From contig JAEVLN010000017.1 in the NCBI GenBank assembly GCA_018350325.1, positions 496,001 to 560,000 of the forward strand: 64,000 bases of DNA. The letters are read 5' to 3'. A model generated the notes under the pieces. It was not told the origin of the DNA. It was given only the letters and a program-made list of their open reading frames with translations, and searched no databases. Position 1 is the first letter of the stretch; each line of letters starts with the position of its first letter. The stretch comes from Globodera rostochiensis (taxonomy: Eukaryota > Nematoda > Chromadorea > Rhabditida > Heteroderidae). Both the position numbers and the translations under genes were made by a program. Positions 25,823-39,700 of this stretch are shown here, piece after piece.

Positions 25823-26041
25823 GAAGAGAAATTGCCAAAGAAATGCCACACAATAAGAGAACTGGCGCAAGAGGAAGTAGGGAAACCCCCCAAAAATGAA
25901 ATCATTAATCGATGTAACTGTGACAAAAATTGTAAATTATGAATTCAAGGCATTTTGTAAAGTAAGAAAGACAAAACATCGCCAATAATCGAAAATTGTA
26001 ATGACAACAAAAAAAAATTCCAATACTTTCGCCCTCCGTAT

Positions 26042-27977
26042 TCAGTTCTTTCGTGCTTGTGTTGCCAGTATCTTCATCCTGTCCTTCTCGCCCTTCTTCC
26101 AAAGCATAAGCGTCCGATGGTTTTCGATCAAAACGCGCTTTCTCTCTTTGCGCGCCTCCTCCGCTTCCATCTGCAGCTTTCCAGGCCACGGCGTCAAGCA
26201 GCTCACCCAATCGCAGTGGCAATACAAACGGTGGCCTCGAGAAGCGGCGTCATTGATGTTACTGCGCCACCAATCCTCGCCGTAGTCGATGGTCAACTCA
26301 TGGCCGGGCAGAATGTCGCGACTGCAAAACCCGGAATAATACTATAAAAGAATTGGTAACCGAACTGAAGCCTGGGGCGGTTGAAAAAAGGGATTTGTGG
26401 CCTTCACAAATGCCAATTCTTCCCCAATCAATTTAAGTTTTTTGAAATTACCTCGCAAAAAAGCCGATGGAACCCCGCGACAAATCCCGATGGCTGCTGT
26501 AGAAGCGAAATGGTTGCAAATTTTCGAAACAAGAATGGTTGAAGAAGCGCGTAATGTTCCCGTACAAATAAGGGTCGATATCTGAAATTACAAATTTGGT
26601 GCAAATTGGCGGGAGAGAAAATTTCTCGGAAAAAGAAAAAAAGGTACGAGGCCATGAGAAAAAAACATAGGGGGGGGGAGACCCTTTTGATTTGCAACGT
26701 TCGTAATTTTGGACTAATTTCTTAACAATATTTATTAAAATATCAAAAATTTTTCCCGGCGGCCGGACCTCTTCCATTCCTAAAAAGCTTCAGAAAATTG
26801 AAGTATTTTTAAGGTTGCAAATCTCTTAACAAATTCAATGTTTTCAGCGGCGCCTATCGGCACCTCCGGTGCACCGGTGTACGGACACTTCGGCAGTGGA
26901 CGTCTGTAATTACCCGGGTAATTTTAAAAATTGTGTAGTCTATAATTTTTTTAACTCAACAAATCAAACAAACAAGATATCATTTGAAAGCTCTAAATTT
27001 ATAAGAATTTTCAAATTGTTTCACTTTGGCTTAACAATAGCTTCTAAAATAGATCTTTCAAATGGCATCTTATTTGCTCGATTTCGTTGAGTTTAAAACC
27101 TGAAATAAGTCTTGTGTATCCGAACTTGAGAAATTAAAAAGAACACCGCAGAAACGTCCTCCAAGGACGTAGCCAGGGAGGGCGGGGGGGGGGGAATTCC
27201 CCCCCGCCCCCTCGAAATGAAATTTGAGAAAAAAAAACAGGGGGGGGGGGACCCTATTGTTTTACACCTTTTTGAGCAATTTTCTTAACAAGCTGTATCG
27301 ACTTTTTCCCCAACTGTCCCCTCCCGAAAAAAATTCTGGCTACGGGCCTACTTACAAATGTCAATTTTCGATGACTCAGTCGTCGTTAATTTGTAAGCGT
27401 ATTCCAACGGGCGATGCTCTTGCAAAATCACAGTGACAACTTCCCCGACAAATTCAGCAACGAATTCACCTTAAATTAAATAAATTGCAACTTTGTGGAG
27501 TCAAATAAAATCAATCCCCTAAAATTTATTAATTTACTTTGCCTTACCGGTTTCGATGAACTGCTGTGAACGGACACCCCAACCCGCTTTTGGCGTCTTG
27601 AACAGTTCCACGCGTTTGTCAAACTGTTCGGGCGTAAGTCGCCACTCGCACTTTCCCTGACAGCCTTTGCACGTATTTTTGTCGCATTCGAACAGCACCT
27701 GCTGATAGAAGTCAGGAAAGCCGTGGCGGAGGTTGATTTTTCGGTCCTTTAAAGAAAAAAATTTCACTGCCCGAAAAACGTTACGAGTTATTTTTTTATT
27801 TGTTTTTTCAATAAAAACAAAAAGTTTGTCGAAACCCGAATCCGAATTCGAACTTCCGACGGGACCCAAAAAAAATTTTTTTTTGTTTTGTATGAAAACC
27901 GCTGTTATTTTGATGGTGCTTCTCTGGATGCATTCACAAGTTTCTGGCTTGCATCCGTCAACGCATTGGCATCCCAC
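26042..27977 (-). CDS. SET-domain histone lysine methyltransferase, G9a/SUV39-like (5' end missing)
   Basis: Transfers methyl groups from S-adenosylmethionine to a histone lysine. The first visible exon gives the pre-SET zinc cluster GCQCVDGCKPETCEC, continued after an intron by FECDKNTCKGCQGKCEW. SET starts VELFKTPKAGWGVRS, then EFVAEFVGEVVT, YGNITRFFNHSC (the AdoMet/active-site motif) and GHELTIDYGEDWW. The post-SET cysteines CHCDWVSC follow, then a charged coiled tail to 26042. AWGVR-like and DYGxxWW features resemble the EHMT/G9a branch. The acceptor at 27978 shows that at least one upstream exon exists, but I could not find it up to 29 kb. The SET intron between 26590 and 27350 holds repeat debris. 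Confidence 0.85.
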
Positions 27978-28996
27978 CTGAATAATTTTAAACTCGGCAA
28001 ATGACGATTGGGGTTAACTGGGCGCCGATTATATTTTGACAGCTACATATGTATTCCAAAAATTATATTTCAAAAATGTAAATCCCCTTGAAATTTTGAT
28101 CTAGTAACTGAGTCGTAAAATTAGAGCTCGGAATTTTTACGTCATTGGTCCAAGATGAAAAAAATTTATAGCCAAAAATTGACAACACGCGAAAATAGCC
28201 CCATTTGCCGACCCGTATTTAAACGAACTTGCAAAAATAGTTTCAATTAATTTCTCGGTTTAAAAGCTAAAGTACGTACAACCGATCGAGGAATTCTGTC
28301 CACATTTTTAGGCATATAATGAAAAGCGTAAGGAATATCGCTATTGTCAACGGTATTGATCACCGGAATAGCGACGGCTAAATTTTAAATTTAACTCGAA
28401 TTTTTTCGGTAAATTGACCTTCCTTGCCCTCTGCGAGATCAGGAACAACTAAATCGTGAAGTTAAGCAAAGGTCAAGGGCGTAACCAGGGGGGGGGGGTC
28501 GAGCCAGGGGGGCCCCCCCCCCCCCGAAAATTATTTGAAAAAAAAACCAAAGGGTGACCTTTTTGTTTTTCAAATTTTTAGTAATTTTTGGACCAAAAAT
28601 ACACCCCTAAGAATCGACTTTATGAATCGCCCACCCCCCCGAAAAAAAATCCTGGCTACGCCCTTGGCAAAGGTTGATTATAAAATCTAACACTTACTCA
28701 TAATAGTTTTGAGAATAAAAGTCAAAATATCAATTTCTGAAGAACGTAACCCATACTAAGTCAGTCGCGAACGTACGTACGTATATTTTTTGAATTATTT
28801 TTGATTTTTTATTAACACGAAAACTTTTGAGGAGACAGAAAACAAAAGGGAGAAAGAAATATGCACATACCTATGTGGATTGATGATGAAAAGGAAAAAC
28901 AACGCCAGTGCTTAACAAAGTTCTTATTTTTTATGGGGGTCATTTTAGGCGGCGGCGCGCCAATTAGTCTTAAATTTTTTAATTTTTAATGATTGG
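27978..28996. other. spacer, no exon recognised
   Basis: AT-rich with C/G runs around 28491-28525 and sequence related to the repeat debris elsewhere. It may hold the 5' exons of the SET gene, but I see none. Confidence 0.4.
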
Positions 28997-29787
28997 CTAG
29001 GGAGTAAACTTTTCTATGTCGGCGCGAGTAAGCGTTTTCTTCAGTAACAGAGCCTTCTCAAGCTTTTTTGCCTTGGCACGGTGGTTGTGCAAGAGGTCTT
29101 TTGCTCGTGCTTTTTCTTTTTTAATGAGTTTGGCCACCTCCTCCTTCAATCGCCTTGGCGTCAGGCTCTCGTCGGCCGGCTTTTTCCAGGGCAATGTCCC
29201 GGGCCAAGCCCTCGGCCGACGAGTCGTCTGACTCGCACCCAGGTGCCGAGCCAGTAAACATCAAGGCCGATTGGCCGCCAGCTGTAAATTTGGATGTTTT
29301 TTAGCTTTTTTTTTTTTTTAAATTTGACCCAAAAACATGCACAGGCGGTCGTGCATTCCTTCGAGGCCAGCGTTCCAATTTTTCTTAACAAATTGAGTCA
29401 AAATCACAAAAAAAATTTCCGGCGGCGCCTATGGCGCCACCGGGACTTTCCAATTCCGAAAAAGCATCAAAAATAAGCGAATTTTTAAATTTGGTCGCAA
29501 ATCTGTCAACAAATTGAATAAAAAATTCCAAAATTTTCTCGGCGACGCCTATCGGCACCGCCGACCCACCCCCCCTGGTCTAAAAAGTTGTTAGAACGGA
29601 TGGCGCTCAGTTGGCTCGCCATTTAGCGCGCGCTCAGATGGCAACCTCGCAAAGCTCAAACCGACCCCCCCCCTTGCGCATCTATGTCCTCGTCTCTGGC
29701 CTCGCATTCCGATTCGGAACTTCTACCTGACCCATCAACACACGAAGCCGAAGAGTTCGCCTCCTCCTTTATTTTGAGCTCTTCCAT
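28997..29787 (-). CDS. hypothetical lysine-rich coiled-coil protein
   Basis: The 3' exon ends at 28997 with a coherent basic helix (KEEVAKLIKKEKARAKDLLH then KKLEKALLLKKTLTRADIEK). A candidate first exon starts at 29787 with MEELKIKEEANSSASCVDGS, acidic and Ser-rich. Between them (about 29285-29700) lie two GC palindromes of the transposon family. An acceptor TTTACAG near 29283 exists, but the frame joining the two parts is not settled: one reading continues acidic and stops at about 29108, and the basic frame needs another splice or a frameshift. Gene or decaying gene; family not recognised. Confidence 0.35.
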
Positions 29788-31239
29788 ATCGTAGATTTTA
29801 TGCCACAAATTGATATTCTTTATTCTACACAATGCAAAAAAATAAAATTTTTTGGAAAATTGTTGCGAATTCGGGTTTCGAAATCGGTCGAATGGAAGTC
29901 AGATTCGGATTCTACGACCCAAGACCCCTAGAAACATCTCTTTGTGTAATAAAGAAAAGTTGAGGAATGATTACCGCAAAACCGATCGGAAGATTTTGAA
30001 TATTCTTGATAATTTTGATCCCAAAACATTATTGAATTTCTCAGGGGTATCGCTCAAAACTGCGTTATGGATGCGTGGTCAGGGATGCCAATTTGCCCTA
30101 TGTCGTCGGATCTCCATGAAGGAGGTGTTGTAGCAACTTGGTCCAATTAGCTTTTTTGATCAGTATCAAAAGTATGTCTGCATGAATTTTTGTTTGGATT
30201 TTGGGCCTTAAATTGATTTTTTGTTTTTTAAATGTTGTCAAAATATTATGGGGCAGTAAAAAGTGGTGAAAATGGACATGGTCAAACAATTTTTGACGTG
30301 AGGTGTCTGACACTATTGCTCTACATCATTTTAAAACCCGCTAAAAATGCTACAAAAAAGCCCTTGGCCACTTTTTCTCACAATTCTTCATTATGCAGTT
30401 ATAATTCGTTTAAAAAAATTTCAATTTGTCAATATAGATATGGCGACCACTGTATATATCTTCTAGAAGTGGGTTTTCCTTTCTCTTATTGTAACTTTCC
30501 CCATAAAAAATAACTTACAATTTCTTTCCGTACATTTTTCTTTTTCTTTATCGACTTTGAAAAAAAAAGACTTTTTTTTGTTGCCTCATAGCCCACAAGA
30601 ACCAAATTTTGAGCGGAAAACACTGAAGAAAGTTATGGCCCTCAAAGTTGGCCAAAACTCATAGCCCTTATGTTCAACATTATCCTTATAAAGTCTAGAA
30701 CGTTCTAACATTTTTTTCTTCAACTCCTGAAATTATGGCATTTGCCATAAAAATAGGGCAATTTGAGATCCCTGATCCCGACCAACTCTAGTTAAAAAAA
30801 ATTTTTTAATTCAAATAAATGTACTAACTCGCCGTATTATTTATATTTTCAAATAATACTAGGATTATTCGAATAATCCTAAAATTCAAATAATACGCCG
30901 ACACCTGTCTTGGTATTTTTTGCCATTTTTTAGTGGCTGAAAATCCGGTTGCAAGTATACACACACTTTATTCAACAGAGAATGACAAAAATGAAAGGGA
31001 AATTTTCGAATAAAAATGTTTTACTTTTGAGTATCGTCCGATTTCAGGGCGGCCAATGTCAAATCGATCGATCTTTTTTCATCTCTTAAAAATTACAGCT
31101 GATCGGCAAAACTTTTAAATTAATATAAATTATCAGAAAAAGTTCAAAAATGGCATAAAGTAAGCCAAAATCAAAAGATTTAGATCTAAAGGAATTTTCC
31201 GTTGGTTAAATGATAAACTTTTTTTTTATTTGCCGCGAA
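29788..31239. other. repeat-rich spacer
   Basis: 29840-29945 is an inverted copy of sequence at about 50085-50200. 30830-30905 is a small palindrome (GTATTATTTATATTTTCAAA and its complement). The rest has no recognisable gene. Confidence 0.45.
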
Positions 31240-32997
31240 TTACCCTTTCCTTTCCCTAAGTCTCTCCACCAAATTTTTGTTGGCCCATTTATTTCGTCTT
31301 TTCGGCTCATCGCTTTGTTGTCCATCTTTTGACTTTGCCGGCATCGTTCTCACGGCGGAGCCAATTAGCGCATTTAGCACCGATTCGGCACGAATTCGAA
31401 AAGAATTGGAAAGGCCCGACGACCCGTCCATTTGTTCCGGCAACTGATCATGGCACGGGTCGGCCAGAAGCATTGCAATCTTCGCATTTTTTTAAATATT
31501 TTTTGTAAATATTAAAAGTTAACTGCCTTTTCTGCGAGCTAAAAACAAAACCAACTCACAGTCAAGTTCCGCTCAATCACAAAAAGCGTTTCAAAGTCAT
31601 CGTCGTCCTCGCCAAGCTTTAGAACGCGAAAGAGACAATGTTTATGCCAAAATATTAAACCGGGTTCAACAAAGCTTCAGCCACTTTTGTCTAAATAAAT
31701 AAATAAATACTAATTAAACAATAAACATTTGATCCTGAGAATTTAAATAATAAATGCGATAATTTGCTACCCATCCCATGTAGAAGACGAACTGAAGGAC
31801 GGTCATCACAGGGAAGAACAGCTCAATCTTCGGGAAGTTACTCTCAATGGCATTATGCCGCCAGTAAATTTACATTCAGAAAATGCATTTCACCGTCGTT
31901 GGCCGACGATGGCAAAGATTGAATGTTTTGACGCGAGAGCAGACAAATCAGGAAATAAGTGCGCACCGAAATGAACACGAGCTGAGGGTAGACCAGCCTA
32001 AATCAGTCATAAATACCAATCAGCAGGTTGCCGATCGAAGCTCAAAACTCGACTCAAACTTTTCTAAACTCGAAGCAAATACGTAAGTATGTCTTTGTCC
32101 TGCTGGCAAATTCTTGCTAAATTAGGTGTAAAAATAATTTTACGGTATCGGCACAAGGTCAAAGTTGCTCAGATTTTGCAGCCGTTCCCTGAAGGCATTC
32201 ACTTCTCTCAGCAAATGGCCCAGCAGAGGGTCAGACGCAATTTTTGCGCGTTCCCTGAGGCGGTAGCAAAGTTGGCAAGCCCAATTGTGAGGCACCCAAT
32301 GTTTGCCGAATTGGCACATTCTGTGCTGTTGTTCCCGGTCGCCACCGATAGTCTCCAACAGCTGTAGCTCGTGTGGTTGGAGCAGCCCTTGGACGATTGA
32401 GAACCGATCAGCGCTCATCAAAATGCCTATACCTGCTTCGATCATCGACTGCATGTCGGGGAACTGCTTGCGCACTTTGATGCTGATGTCGCGCAGTACC
32501 AGCACTTGGACCAGACACATATAGCGCATAATGTTCCGACGGGCGACGACCGTATCCGGATCATTACCACGAATTATGGTGGTCACCGATTGTGCTACAC
32601 CGTCGATAAATCTAAAAAAAGACTCAATTTTGGTAATTTGCAGGAAGCAAGCACCCTATGTTTGCGAACATATCCTTCCATCGGTCAACAACAATTTTGA
32701 CAAAGAATCCGAGCATAAACGTCATCGGTATGTAATCGGCAGTGCCCCCCGTGTATTTTGCCAAGAAAACGAAGGTCCTTAGAGCGGAGGTTAGAGAAGA
32801 ACGCAAATGTTGCCAAACTTTTTGCCGTTTTCGTTCAAGACGTTTTTGTAGATGAACATCACAGCGTAATAGAATGCCAGCCAAATGCTGAGTTCGATGA
32901 GCACGGACTTCCAAATGGAGCCCCGCCAACGAAAGATCACCCGCAGAAAGCTCCACGAACGGGTTGAACAGATGTCGCCCGTGTAAGAAACGGTCAT
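31240..32997 (-). CDS. bestrophin family chloride channel
   Basis: Calcium-regulated anion channel of the plasma membrane. The start at 32997 gives the canonical N-terminus MTVSYTGDICSTRSWSFLRV followed by RWRGSIWKSV. Later exons give ALRTFVFLAKYTGG, FMLGFFVKIVVDRW, RYMCLVQVLVLRDISIKVRK, HWVPHNWACQLCYR and FDLVPIP|LVYPQLV. KIELFFPVMTVLQFVFYMGW, then TKVAEALLNP|LGEDDDDFET (the conserved acidic Ca-clasp region) and MLLADPCHDQLPEQMDGS follow. The C-terminus is short and basic, ending at 31240. All introns seen are under about 100 bp. Nothing suggests inactivation. It is one of a family that is expanded in nematodes, so the ortholog cannot be named. Confidence 0.92.
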
Positions 32998-33765
32998 CGG
33001 AAAACAAAAAACTTATGGCAAAGATTTGTTCCAAAAAAACGGATTAACCATATAAATATAATATTAATAAAACATTAAATAAAGTTAAACTGTCGTAAAT
33101 GCGGAAGCTGAAAAACATGAAAAGTAAAAAGCTTTTTGTCTTGGAACATTTAAAGTAAAAAATGAAAATTTGCGGCAAAAAGAATGCACCAAATTGGGGA
33201 TGAGCTTAATGCATGGCATTGGCATTCTGTTGGGAAATGGCTGCCTAAACAACACATAAAACATCAATATCCCCATAAGCGAAAAACGAAGTCGGCTAAT
33301 TGTGCCTAATTTTAGTGGCAAAAACGCGCTTAATGGCATTTACCATTTTCACTTTTTTGGGTACAAATTTCATTTTTCGAGACGCAATTTTTCATTGAGC
33401 TCTTCAAATTATTTTCTTATTTATTGCCTAAAACAATCACAGAACGCCAACCAGTCGCCCCAAACGGCGAATTGTTTTTTGGCGGTGTTTGTTGTCCGGG
33501 TGACAGATTTTGCACTCAATTCGATGGGACGCGACGGGGGGGGGGGAATTTTGTACAAATAAAACACTCGAACAATGCTTTCCTTCAGCCTTCAGCAGAG
33601 GCTTTACAAAATATGAAAGAAAGTGTTATCGTAACTGGAACATGTCCTTTAACTTAAACTGAAAAAGTTTTTAAATTATAAGACAAATTTAGCAAAATGA
33701 ATGTATTGGAAATGCGGAAAATGCTTTCAAACTTCACAATGATTGTCTTGTGAATATCGCTTCTT
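32998..33765. other. intergenic spacer between bestrophin and innexin
   Basis: AT-rich with a G run at about 33536-33546. No exon recognised. Confidence 0.5.
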
Positions 33766-36700
33766 TCAAATTAGCTTGTGCCCCTTTTGGACCAAATAAT
33801 CCTTCCTCACCATTTCTTCCGCCGGTCTTTGTTGTTGTGCTTTGCTCTGCAAATTTTGGGAAGCAAAAATTGAAATATTTTATGTAAAATATTACAATAA
33901 ATTACGTTTAATATTACAATAAATTACGTTTAATATTACAATAAATTACGTTTAATATTACAATAAATTACGTTTAATATTACAATAAATTACGATTACC
34001 ATGTCGAACATTTCACGGAAAACTTTAGCGCAGAAAATCAGCCCAATTTGGTCCTGCATAAGGCCAAGGACAACGCGAAGGTCGGGCCCAAATGAGAACA
34101 AATTGAGCGCGGAATTTTCGGACTAAAATTAAATTTTTGTCAAATAAATTTTAGGAAATATTTTACATTTTCAATGGCACTCGTAAGAAGAGGTTTTGAG
34201 CATTTGTCGAATGGTTTCGTCTGTAAGTGAACTTTAATTAAAAAACATTAATATTTTTTTTAATTTTACCGTAATTTTCCGTTTGTTCCGAGCCTTGCCC
34301 AAATAATTGACATTTTTCAAATATTTAATTTAAATTACTATCTTTACATAAATGAGAAGCAACTTGCGAAAATGCCGTCGTCGACTTCCAACGCGGCCCA
34401 ACCACAGAAAAATAGAGAAAACGGTCAGTGCCAACATTAAACAAAGCCAAAAGAAGAAAAACACAAAAATTTTTTCGTTGAACTGCGCGAAAAAAGAAGA
34501 AAATAAATAATAATGCAAATAATGCCTAAATTAATTACCATATTCAGCGGCAGAACACATTCAATGGTAAAATTCACGGGCTGCGCATATTTGTAAACCT
34601 TCGGGTGGGTGGGGGGAGGGGGCTCAAAGTTTTTTACCGTAAAAATAAATCGAAAAACTTACCGAAAAATCGCACACTGTCACACGTGGAAAATGCCCTA
34701 AACAAACTTTTAAATATATTTTAATTAAAATACAGAAAAATGATGGATGGCATAAGTCGGCAAATATTTCTCTTGGCATATGGCTGAGGGGCGAATGAAT
34801 TGGGGGCGGGGGGTGGGGAATTTGTGCGCCCTTTGACGAAAAGACACAAACATTTAATTTAATTATTGCTGAACCTTTAATTTAATGCCTGTTTTTTGTT
34901 ACTAGTGATGTACGAGACCTAAATTTCCGAGACTCTCGTGCATCAATTTATTTACCCGTCTGTTGCCAATTGCCGGGATGCCGCACAAATCCGAGGGCGA
35001 AGTCGAGGCTGCCCAAGAAGTACTTGAAGATGAGCAGATGGAAACAGATCAGCAGCAGATAAGACAACTTTATGCTCAGATAGAGCACAGTCACAAATTG
35101 TTGCCTGTTTAATAAAAAGTAAAAAGAAATGTTACAAAATGCCAACAATTAGTCAATCATTAATGAGATTTGATTGATTAACAAAGTAATCAGAAGCATT
35201 TGTTAAACCTACGCCCTCAGGCAAAGGAATGTCCGGTGTCTGAGCTGTACGGCGTGCAAAAGCGATCGCGCAATTTTGTCCACCGTCAATTGACTCTCAT
35301 CCGCCGATTGTTCCACCGAATCTTTCGCTGCAGTGACAATTGCGTGAATTTGATACCCTAAGGGGCGGCATTAAAATCCAAAATTATTTTTTAAACAAAT
35401 TCAGCCACCTGTGATCCAATTGAGGGACCGCCAGAGGAGGTGAGGAATGTGGAAAGAGCACGCTTGGAGTGCCAGAATAAACGGAACCCACTGAAATACA
35501 ATTACAAATCATTATTTTATTTTTAGATGCCTAATTAATTTTTCCTTTTAAATATTTATACTTTTAATTTTGTTTTTGTCATTTCCTTCCCCACTCAATT
35601 ATTGGCTAAAGAGAGCCAAAACACGGGGGATTTATCGTCTCCAATTGCCCAATTTTGTGGACGGGACAAAAATGGAGGCGAAATGGGGGGGGGGGGGAAG
35701 GGTGAGAGGGGGGGGGGGGGAGGAGGGAGGGGGGGAGAGGGGGGGGGGGAGGAGGGGGAACGGAGGGGGGGCGGATGAACAAAAAAAAATCGACAAAATT
35801 ACATCGGCCGAACCCTCAGAGAATGACAGCCGTTCTCCAAAACGATCAAATTTAGTGAGCATTTTGGTCAATAAAACTTTTTTTATTTAGGAGAGTCAGT
35901 GACATTTGTGCGGGTGGGGGGGGGGAAGCGAACGATGGGCCATTGAAGGCATTCGAATTATTATTATTTTATTTTTCGAAAGGGAATGGAACCCTTTTTC
36001 CGTAGGAACAAACACTTTTATTATAATAACGCATCCAAAAATGATCAAATTCAGCAATTCAATTGTCGATAGACCAATCAATTTTAGAGAAACAATCGTA
36101 AAAATAAATTTAGGGGTTTTAATTTATTTTAAATTCCTCAATAATTTTTAAATTTTTAAGAAACATTTGTGCAAAAATGGCCTCCCAACCAAACGATCAA
36201 TTGATGGCAAATTTGTCCGATCAACTTTTCAACCTGCAAAAAGAGTTGGACACAATGAAGAAGGATATGACAGCGAACAACGACGCATTTTTCAACTGTG
36301 CCATGGCACTGATCATTTTCCGTATGCCATAACATTTTAAGATCATCAGTTCCCACCAATTCTACAAAATCCTCTCAGTTATGCAGTGCGGGTTCGCATT
36401 CCTCGAAGCTGGAGCCGTACGAAGCAAAAATTGCACCAATATTATCATCAAAAATGTGCTGGATTCGCGTGAGTGCCCTTCTGATTGATCGAATGGATTT
36501 CGGCAATGATTTAAAAATAACCAAATTCGGCATCGCTTTTTCAGTTCTCGGCATCATCGCTTATGCGACTGTCGGCTGGGCGCTTGCCTATGGCACGAAT
36601 CCGTTGCCTATGCTGGAGCCCTATTTCGGCTTCTCCCAATTCGGCATGGCTGGCACCACTGACTTCTCCAAATTTTTGTTCCAATTTGTGTTCTGCGCCA

Positions 36701-39700
36701 CTGCCTCCACAATCATTTCGGGTGCCGTGGCGGAGCGTGCCGAGTTTGCCTGCTTCCTCACCTACTCCCTGGCAATCACCGCTTTCGTCTACCCCGTGCT
36801 GACACACTGGGGCTGGACCAAGCAGGTGTCAAATTAGGAATTCGAAAAATGTAATTTTATTTCAATCAATTTATATGCTAATAAAGGGTTGGATGGCCAG
36901 TGGTTTTGCCGTTGACGACGTTCACCGTGTCACTTATGTGGATTTCGCCGGGTCCGGAATGGTCCACGTCTGCGGCGGCACTATCTCTCTGATCGCTGCC
37001 ATTCTGATAGGGCCTCGGATTGGACGCTTTCCGGAGAGAACCGTCATTGTGCCCGTGGGCAGTCCGAGGCGTAGGCAAAAAGAGCCCAAAAGTGTGGAGA
37101 TCAAAGGGCACTCAGTGCCGGTAATTAACGAAGCACTGATAGACCCCGGCAGAAGGCTAAATTTGTGACAAAGGAAAGAAAACAGTCACTTTTCAGACCA
37201 AAAAATGGCCAAGTCGGTTGGTGTCTATAGCAAAAGCATTTGCCTTTTCTCACAAACTGTCAAATGAAACGTTCAAAATGCCACAGTTCGCCTCTTTGGG
37301 TGGGTTCATTCTGATGTTCGGCTTTTTGGCCTTTAACGGCGGCTCCACAAGCGAAATCTCTTCGCCGGGCATTGGCCAAACTGTGGCCAAAGCGATGGTC
37401 AACACAATTTTGTGCGGGGCGTTCGCGGCACTTTCCTATTTGTTCGTCCATTTCGTCCGCAAAGGCAAATGGACCGTTCTGTTGACCATCAACGCGTGTC
37501 TTACCGGTACGAATTTTGTAGTTGTACCGAAATGTCCACGAATTGTTTTAATAAATTCTCTCATTAGGAATGGTCGCAGCGTGTGCCGGATGCAATCAAA
37601 TGTGCGAATTGTTTGAGCGAATCGTTTTTTGTCCATTTATATGTTATCTTTATTTATGAAATTTCTTTTCAAGGCACGCATGGACTTGCGTGATCACTGG
37701 CTCCGTTGCTGGAATGGTCTATTTGCTATTAGCCGAGCTCGCCTTGGCACTCCGGGTGGACGACCCTTTGGACGCTTTCGCTGTGCACTTTGGCGGTGGA
37801 TTGTGGGGGCTGATCTCGGCATGTCTGGTGACCACTGAGCAGGGCATTCTATACGCCTTCATCGGGGACGTAAAGCTAAACATGGCACTTTGGGTAAATC
37901 TGACAAATTTAAGACATCGAAATTGTCTCTTTAAAGGGCTTTATCGAAAATTGAGTTTTCGAATTTGGCCCCCGCATTTAGCAATTGTTGTGGCAACTCG
38001 TCTGTGTCCTGGCCATAATTCTCTGGTGCACTTTGACCATGGCCCCGGCTTTTCTTCTGCTCAAGGCTTTCGGCAAAATGCGCGTGCCGCGGGAGGTCGA
38101 AATTCGCGGATTGGACATTTATAAGCACGGCGAGGCCGCCTATCCGTCGACCGCTTACGGACACGGCTGGGACGAGGCGGCAGTGAGGCCAAATGTGAAG
38201 GAGGAATTGCGCCAAATGAGCGAATTTGCAGACAGTGAGCCATTTGAGGGCGAATATTTGGGAAGTAAATTCAAATTGAACAGTGCCAATTGAGTCGATG
38301 AACGGAAGCCGAACATTCACTCTCAGACAAAACCCCCAACATTACGAACATCCGGAGCATTGGGAGAGGGCCAGGGACCCGAACATTTACCGAAGAGTGA
38401 GTGGGACAACGTCAAATTGTAGAAAAAGTTTTAAGTTTTACAACAACAAGTCAAACGCCGTTGGGCCAAATTGAGGGAAAAGCGAAGTCCAAGTCAGCAG
38501 AATTGGAACAAATTATTGATAAATAAATGAATTTTGTTTTAGTGAAAGCCCAGTTAGGTTAATTATAACCAAATTACTGAATAAATAAACCACCTGATAA
38601 TAGGCCACCCTTTTCTGACCCCTCAGTTCGTGTTCAATCGGAATCGATTCGTCCGTCCTGCAAATTGTTCTCATTTCCATAACATTTGAACAGAATAAAG
38701 CAAATCACCGGAGGTAATAAGTGCCTTCGATGAGGCAATAATCGTGGGCATATTGCACCCATCCGCCGCGAAATTCGGCCTTTGCAAAGCAATTTATGGC
38801 GGAGCCAATGTAAAGCTGAAAAGAAAGCATTGGCTTAGATAATTAATTATTAATCGGTTATTGGGGAATTATTAATCGATTATTGGGGAATTATTAATCG
38901 GTTATTGGGGAATTATTAATCGATTGGGGAATTATTAATCGGTTATTGGGGAATTATTAATCGGTTATTGGGGAATTATTAATCGATTGGGGAATTATTA
39001 ATCGGTTATTGGGGAATTATTAATCGATTGGGGAATTATTAATCGGTTATTGGGGAATTATTAATCGGTTATTGGGGAATCGATTGGGGAATTATTAATC
39101 GATTGGGGAATTATTAATCGGTTATTGGGGAATTATTAATCGATTGGGGAATTATTAATCGGTTATTGGGGAATTATTAATCGGTTATTGGGGAATCGAT
39201 TGGGGAATTATTAATCGATTGGGGAATTATTAATCAGTTATTGGGGAATTATTAATCGATTGGGGAATTATTAATCGGTTATTGGGGAATTATTAATCGG
39301 TTATTGGGGAATCGATTGGGGAATTATTAATCGGTTATTGGGCAATTATTAATCGGTTAAAACGATTAAACGGCCATGATCGGAGTAGAGCCCGGACTGG
39401 CTGGGTCCAGACCTTTATTTTCCTGGACTCCAGGTCCAGAATCCAGGTATTTTCGTCGGAGCACTCTAGACCTGGAGTCCAGAAAAACCTGGACTATTAG
39501 TCCAGGTAAAAGCAGGTCCAGGTAATTTCCAAAATCCAGAACCAGATCCAGGATTTTTCAAAATTCCCGGCTCTAGATCGGTGTGACCTGACCTGTTCAT
39601 TTTCTTTACAAATTTCCAATTTCTTTATCCCTTCGATTCTTTCACTTTAATCGCCCCCGAGTATCCGGACCCGGGCCATCAGCCCTTTAAATGAATGGCG

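Noticed and set aside
29852..30133. Plus-strand frame as a gene
   Set aside because: Its first part is an inverted copy of a dispersed repeat found at about 50085-50200, and the rest has no domain.
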